A DNA stretch of 37,217 nt from Nostoc paludosum FACHB-159 (GTDB lineage: Bacteria; Cyanobacteriota; Cyanobacteriia; Cyanobacteriales; Nostocaceae). A program made the translations under genes and the position numbers. Positions 34,348 to 37,217 of this stretch are shown piece by piece (the stretch's first letter is position 1; each line of letters begins with the position of its first letter). The notes beneath the pieces are model-generated. The model searched no databases and was not told where the DNA came from. It worked only from the letters and a program-made list of their open reading frames with translations. The stretch is taken from contig NZ_JACJTU010000060.1 of NCBI RefSeq assembly GCF_014698835.1, positions 1-37,217 of the forward strand, given 5' to 3'.

Positions 34348-35072
34348 ATTCTAACTTAATAACCCAGGACAAAGAGCGAATCATCAACCCCATTGAGCGT
34401 CCTACTGTCACTCAAGACCTTTCAGAAAACGTCATTTTGACTACGGTTGACGATCTCTACAACTGGGCGCGGCTTTCTAGTTTGTGGCCGCTATTATTTG
34501 GTACTGCTTGCTGCTTCATTGAGTTTGCAGCTTTAATTGGCTCGCGGTTTGATTTTGACCGTTTTGGTCTAATTCCTCGTTCTAGCCCCCGCCAAGCTGA
34601 TTTAATCATTACGGCAGGGACAATTACCATGAAGATGGCACCCCAATTAGTGCGTCTTTACGAACAAATGCCTGAGCCGAAGTATGTAATTGCGATGGGT
34701 GCTTGCACGATTACTGGCGGGATGTTCAGTGTTGATTCTCCGACGGCAGTGCGCGGAGTTGATAAACTGATTCCTGTGGATGTGTATTTGCCTGGTTGTC
34801 CTCCTCGTCCAGAAGCAATTATCGACGCCATTATTAAGTTGCGGAAGAAAATTGCTAATGATTCGATGCAAGAGCGAGATAAAATTAAGCAAACTCACCG
34901 CTATTACAGCACGACTCATAACCTCAAGCCAGTGGAAGAAATCTTAACTGGTAAGTATTTGCAGTCAGATACTCGCTCTGTACCACCGAAAGAATTGGCA
35001 GAAGCGATCGGTATGCCAGTACCACCTGCATTGCTGACAGCTAAGAATAAGGAGGAACAACCCCGTGGCTGA
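34338..35072 (+). CDS. ndhK: NAD(P)H-quinone oxidoreductase subunit K (NdhK)
   Basis: A 244-aa subunit (NuoB/PSST homologue). Cysteines that bind the N2 iron-sulfur cluster are in FGTACCFIEFAALI, GACTITGG and YLPGCPPRPE. The C-terminal 40 residues extend beyond NuoB, as in other cyanobacterial NdhK. It overlaps ndhC by ten bases and ndhJ by eight, so translation is probably coupled. Confidence 0.98.
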   Translation: MVLNSNLITQDKERIINPIERPTVTQDLSENVILTTVDDLYNWARLSSLWPLLFGTACCFIEFAALIGSRFDFDRFGLIPRSSPRQADLIITAGTITMKMAPQLVRLYEQMPEPKYVIAMGACTITGGMFSVDSPTAVRGVDKLIPVDVYLPGCPPRPEAIIDAIIKLRKKIANDSMQERDKIKQTHRYYSTTHNLKPVEEILTGKYLQSDTRSVPPKELAEAIGMPVPPALLTAKNKEEQPRG

Positions 35073-35595
35073 AGAAGAATCTAAACCAGTACCAGCAGCT
35101 AAGGAAGAGTCATTGGTAGAAGCTGGTAAAGTTTCCCAGTGGTTGACGGAAAATGGTTTTGGTCATGAGTCTCTGACACCGGACAAAAACGGAGTGGAGA
35201 TAATTAAGGTGGAGGCAGATTTTTTACTCCCCACCGCTACAGCCCTTTATGCTTATGGGTTTAATTATCTCCAGTTTCAAGGTGGCGTTGACCTTGGGCC
35301 AGGACAGGAATTGGTGAGCGTGTATCACTTGGTTAAGGTGGGTGATAATGCAGATCGGCCTGAAGAAGTCCGCTTAAAGGTATTCCTACCACGAGAAAAT
35401 CCCGTGGTGCCTTCAGTGTATTGGATTTGGAAGACTGCTGATTGGCAAGAGCGCGAGTCTTACGATATGTACGGCATTATCTATGAAGGACACCCAAATC
35501 TGAAGCGAATTTTGATGCCGGAAGATTGGGTGGGTTGGCCTTTGCGGAAGGATTACGTCTCGCCTGATTTTTACGAGTTGCAAGACGCTTATTAA
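35065..35595 (+). CDS. ndhJ: NAD(P)H-quinone oxidoreductase subunit J (NdhJ)
   Basis: A 176-aa subunit (NuoC/30-kDa homologue). VYWIWKTADWQERESYDMYG, then HPNLKRILMPEDWVGWPLRK, is the family signature. It begins with GTG after AAGGAGG inside ndhK. It helps form the hydrophilic connecting module of NDH-1. A hairpin terminator follows 25 bases after the stop. Confidence 0.98.
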   Translation: MAEEESKPVPAAKEESLVEAGKVSQWLTENGFGHESLTPDKNGVEIIKVEADFLLPTATALYAYGFNYLQFQGGVDLGPGQELVSVYHLVKVGDNADRPEEVRLKVFLPRENPVVPSVYWIWKTADWQERESYDMYGIIYEGHPNLKRILMPEDWVGWPLRKDYVSPDFYELQDAY

Positions 35596-35620
35596 TTTAG
35601 TGCTGAGTTTCAGCTGTGAT

Positions 35621-35657
35621 TAACCCCTTTCCGGTGGCGGAGAGGGGTAATGTTTTT
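35621..35657 (+). terminator. Rho-independent terminator of ndhCKJ
   Basis: CCCCTTTCCG and CGGAGAGGGG pair (one G-T pair) around a four-base loop, followed by TAATGTTTTTGG. It is well placed to end the ndh operon. Confidence 0.85.
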
Positions 35658-35961
35658 GGTGTTTTATGTAAAGTTGAAAGTTGGTTGACAAAATTTGCTG
35701 AAATTCAATCACTTAACACTAAGGATTTTGGTCACTCAAAGATTGATGAGTTTAAGTTGGTGAAGACTTTCACACTTTTCAAAGTGTAAACGTTTGATTA
35801 GTTGAGAATGAGTGGGTGATGGGTTAGATTTAATACACCCTAAAACAGCAGTGATAACACTAGCTAATAATTGTTAATGGGTTATACTTTGTGAAAACAG
35901 TTACTCGACTCAGACTATCTTAATTAATACAATATTTTTCTTGATAAAGGATGTGAAATCA
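35658..35961 (+). promoter_or_regulatory. Upstream region of the DUF262 gene with a dyad
   Basis: ACACTTT-TC-AAAGTGT (35772-35787) is a perfect seven-base dyad that could be an operator. TATACT at 35883-35888 could be a -10 box, but no fitting -35 was seen. AAAGGA lies 11-16 bases before the ATG at 35962. The sequence is AT-rich, like the gene it precedes. Confidence 0.35.
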
Positions 35962-37113
35962 ATGAAAATCGAAGCTAATGATAAAGAAGTCCAGGATATA
36001 TTTTCTCTAGGTTATTTTAAAATACCAAGATTTCAACGCCCTTATTCATGGACTGATGAAGAGGTTATTAACTTTTGGGAAGATGTGATCATTAGAGATT
36101 ATGAACATTATTTTATAGGTTCAATGGTTGTTTATCAAACAGAAAAACCATACTATGGAATAGTCGATGGTCAACAAAGATTAACAACAATTACATTAAT
36201 GCTTGCTGCTATAAGAAATGCTTTTCTTGATTATGGAGATGAAAATTTAGCTAAAGGAGTACATCAATATATTGAGAAAGCTAATATAGATAATATCCCT
36301 GAATATGTTTTGAATTCTGAGACATCTTTTCCTTACCTGCAAGGATACATACAAAGTTTTAACACAGCAGAAATACACTGTAATGTAGGTAATGAAGAAC
36401 AGAATTTAAAATCAGCATTTGAATTAATAAATAAGAAACTTTATGCCATAATTCCTAAATTTGATAGCACAGAACCTTATAATGATTTATTTGAAGAGAG
36501 AATACCCGCAATTCTAGAGACTCTAAAATCTCTGAGGAAAAAAGTTCTTTCCTTAAAATTAGTATTTATTCAATTAGATAACGAAGATGATGCTTATTTA
36601 ATTTTTGAAACTCTCAATACTAGAGGTAAAGACCTTACTACACCTGATTTAGTAAAAAACTTACTTTTACAGAAACTAAGAACTTCAAACGTAACATTAG
36701 ATACTTATAAATTGATATGGAATGGCATCTTAGAAAAATTTGACAATAATGGATTAGAACAAACTGTTGTAGAATCTTTCTTGTATCATCACTGGCTTTC
36801 TAAGTATGGTGATACAACTCAAAAACAGTTATTTGGAGAAATCAAAAAATACATTGATTCTTCTAGTAAAAATGACTCTGAAAATAAATGTCGATTATTA
36901 TTATTAGAATTTCAAAAAAACTCAGATTATTATGTTTCTATTGTATCCCCAGATAACCATCAATGGAGTCCTGAAGAAAAAAATAGTATCTATCAATCGT
37001 TAAAGGCATTACGTCTTTTTAATGTCAAACAGCAAACATCAATGATTCTATCTCTTCTTAGGGCATATAGAGAAAATAAAATAACATTGAAGGCATTACG
37101 CCCAATACTATAG
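35962..37113 (+). CDS. DUF262-family protein (GmrS-like), probably C-terminally truncated
   Basis: A 383-aa protein. The DUF262 signature is complete: FKIPRFQRPYSWTDEEVINF, FIGSMVVYQTE, then GIVDGQQRLTTITLML with the DGQQRLTT motif, and later YLIFETLNTRGKDLTTPDLV. This ParB/Srx-fold module drives nucleotide-dependent cleavage in GmrSD, BrxU and SspE-type anti-phage nucleases. Proteins of this kind usually continue to 550-700 residues with a DUF1524 HNH domain; here a TAG ends the frame just after LLRAYRENKITLKALRP and no HNH is seen. The base use is AT-rich and unlike the ndh genes beside it, which suits acquisition by transfer. A TTG at 35941 is an alternative start. Confidence 0.85.
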   Translation: MKIEANDKEVQDIFSLGYFKIPRFQRPYSWTDEEVINFWEDVIIRDYEHYFIGSMVVYQTEKPYYGIVDGQQRLTTITLMLAAIRNAFLDYGDENLAKGVHQYIEKANIDNIPEYVLNSETSFPYLQGYIQSFNTAEIHCNVGNEEQNLKSAFELINKKLYAIIPKFDSTEPYNDLFEERIPAILETLKSLRKKVLSLKLVFIQLDNEDDAYLIFETLNTRGKDLTTPDLVKNLLLQKLRTSNVTLDTYKLIWNGILEKFDNNGLEQTVVESFLYHHWLSKYGDTTQKQLFGEIKKYIDSSSKNDSENKCRLLLLEFQKNSDYYVSIVSPDNHQWSPEEKNSIYQSLKALRLFNVKQQTSMILSLLRAYRENKITLKALRPIL

Positions 37114-37217
37114 ACTCATCCGCGAATCATGAAAGCTTACCAGGAGAGAGTTACAAGGATTTGCACGGAAGGAGCGATCGCCATCTGGCAGTACGAGAAA
37201 ATGAGGGTTTGAAGGCA
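37114..37217. other. Window end after the DUF262 gene
   Basis: The composition changes from AT-rich to moderate within a few bases of the DUF262 stop, and a HIP1 site (GCGATCGC) appears. A 27-codon frame from 37129 closes at 37212 and is not credible. No continuation of the DUF262 protein was found in the three plus frames, which suits loss of its 3' part here. Confidence 0.45.

Noticed and set aside
37129..37212. Short frame after the DUF262 gene
   Set aside because: Only 27 codons, no motif, and no sign that it continues the DUF262 protein.

Overview
The window is chromosomal DNA of a filamentous, probably heterocyst-forming cyanobacterium of the Nostoc type. The evidence is oxygenic photosynthesis genes (psaI, psbEFLJ, ycf48, ndhCKJ), a Mo-dependent nitrogenase C-terminal-family protein, many HIP1 palindromes (GCGATCGC), short tandem repeats between genes, and a PEP-CTERM protein. 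No tRNA, CRISPR array, integrase or complete insertion sequence was found. Everything was read by eye. Family names come from recognised motifs, not database searches.

Layout. 1-400: the end of a 5S rRNA and its terminator, then a possible small RNA. 529-4622 (minus): an arsenosugar-type block of OmpR-family regulator, ArsM methyltransferase, PiT transporter and ArsS radical SAM enzyme. 4816-8604: small genes of mixed function (nitrogenase-C-like protein, a methyltransferase followed by a 21-bp minisatellite, GNAT, PPOX-fold protein, DUF937 protein). 8815-13752 (minus): a sensor histidine kinase, a decayed frame, and mutS2. 13753-15239: a long gene-poor stretch bounded by inverted repeats. 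15240-20351: an exported TPR protein, a MITE-like element, a Tat-exported PhoX-family phosphatase and a PEP-CTERM protein. 20830-27125: housekeeping and conserved genes (argG, DedA, STAS, coiled-coil protein, rpsF, FAH-family, Tic20, a 65-aa four-cysteine protein). 27533-30604: a 1023-aa protein with two internal repeat arrays. 30810-35595: photosynthesis and respiration genes: psaI, converging with rubA-ycf48-psbE-psbF-psbL-psbJ, then ndhC-ndhK-ndhJ. The right end holds an AT-rich DUF262 gene that appears to lack its C-terminal half.

How the genes work together. The arsenic block would methylate arsenite (ArsM), add an adenosyl-derived sugar (ArsS), and move phosphate or arsenic compounds (PiT). 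The rubA/ycf48/psbEFLJ block builds cytochrome b559 and early photosystem II, and ndhCKJ supplies the connecting part of NDH-1.

The most unusual theme is a family of G-rich/C-rich stem-loop repeats found in at least six intergenic regions and also, in frame, inside mutS2 and the 1023-aa gene. No clearly new multi-gene system was found. The best leads are the repeat invasions of coding sequence, the MITE-like element with an open frame across it, the two-frame minisatellite, the PiT gene inside the arsenosugar block, and the shortened DUF262 gene.
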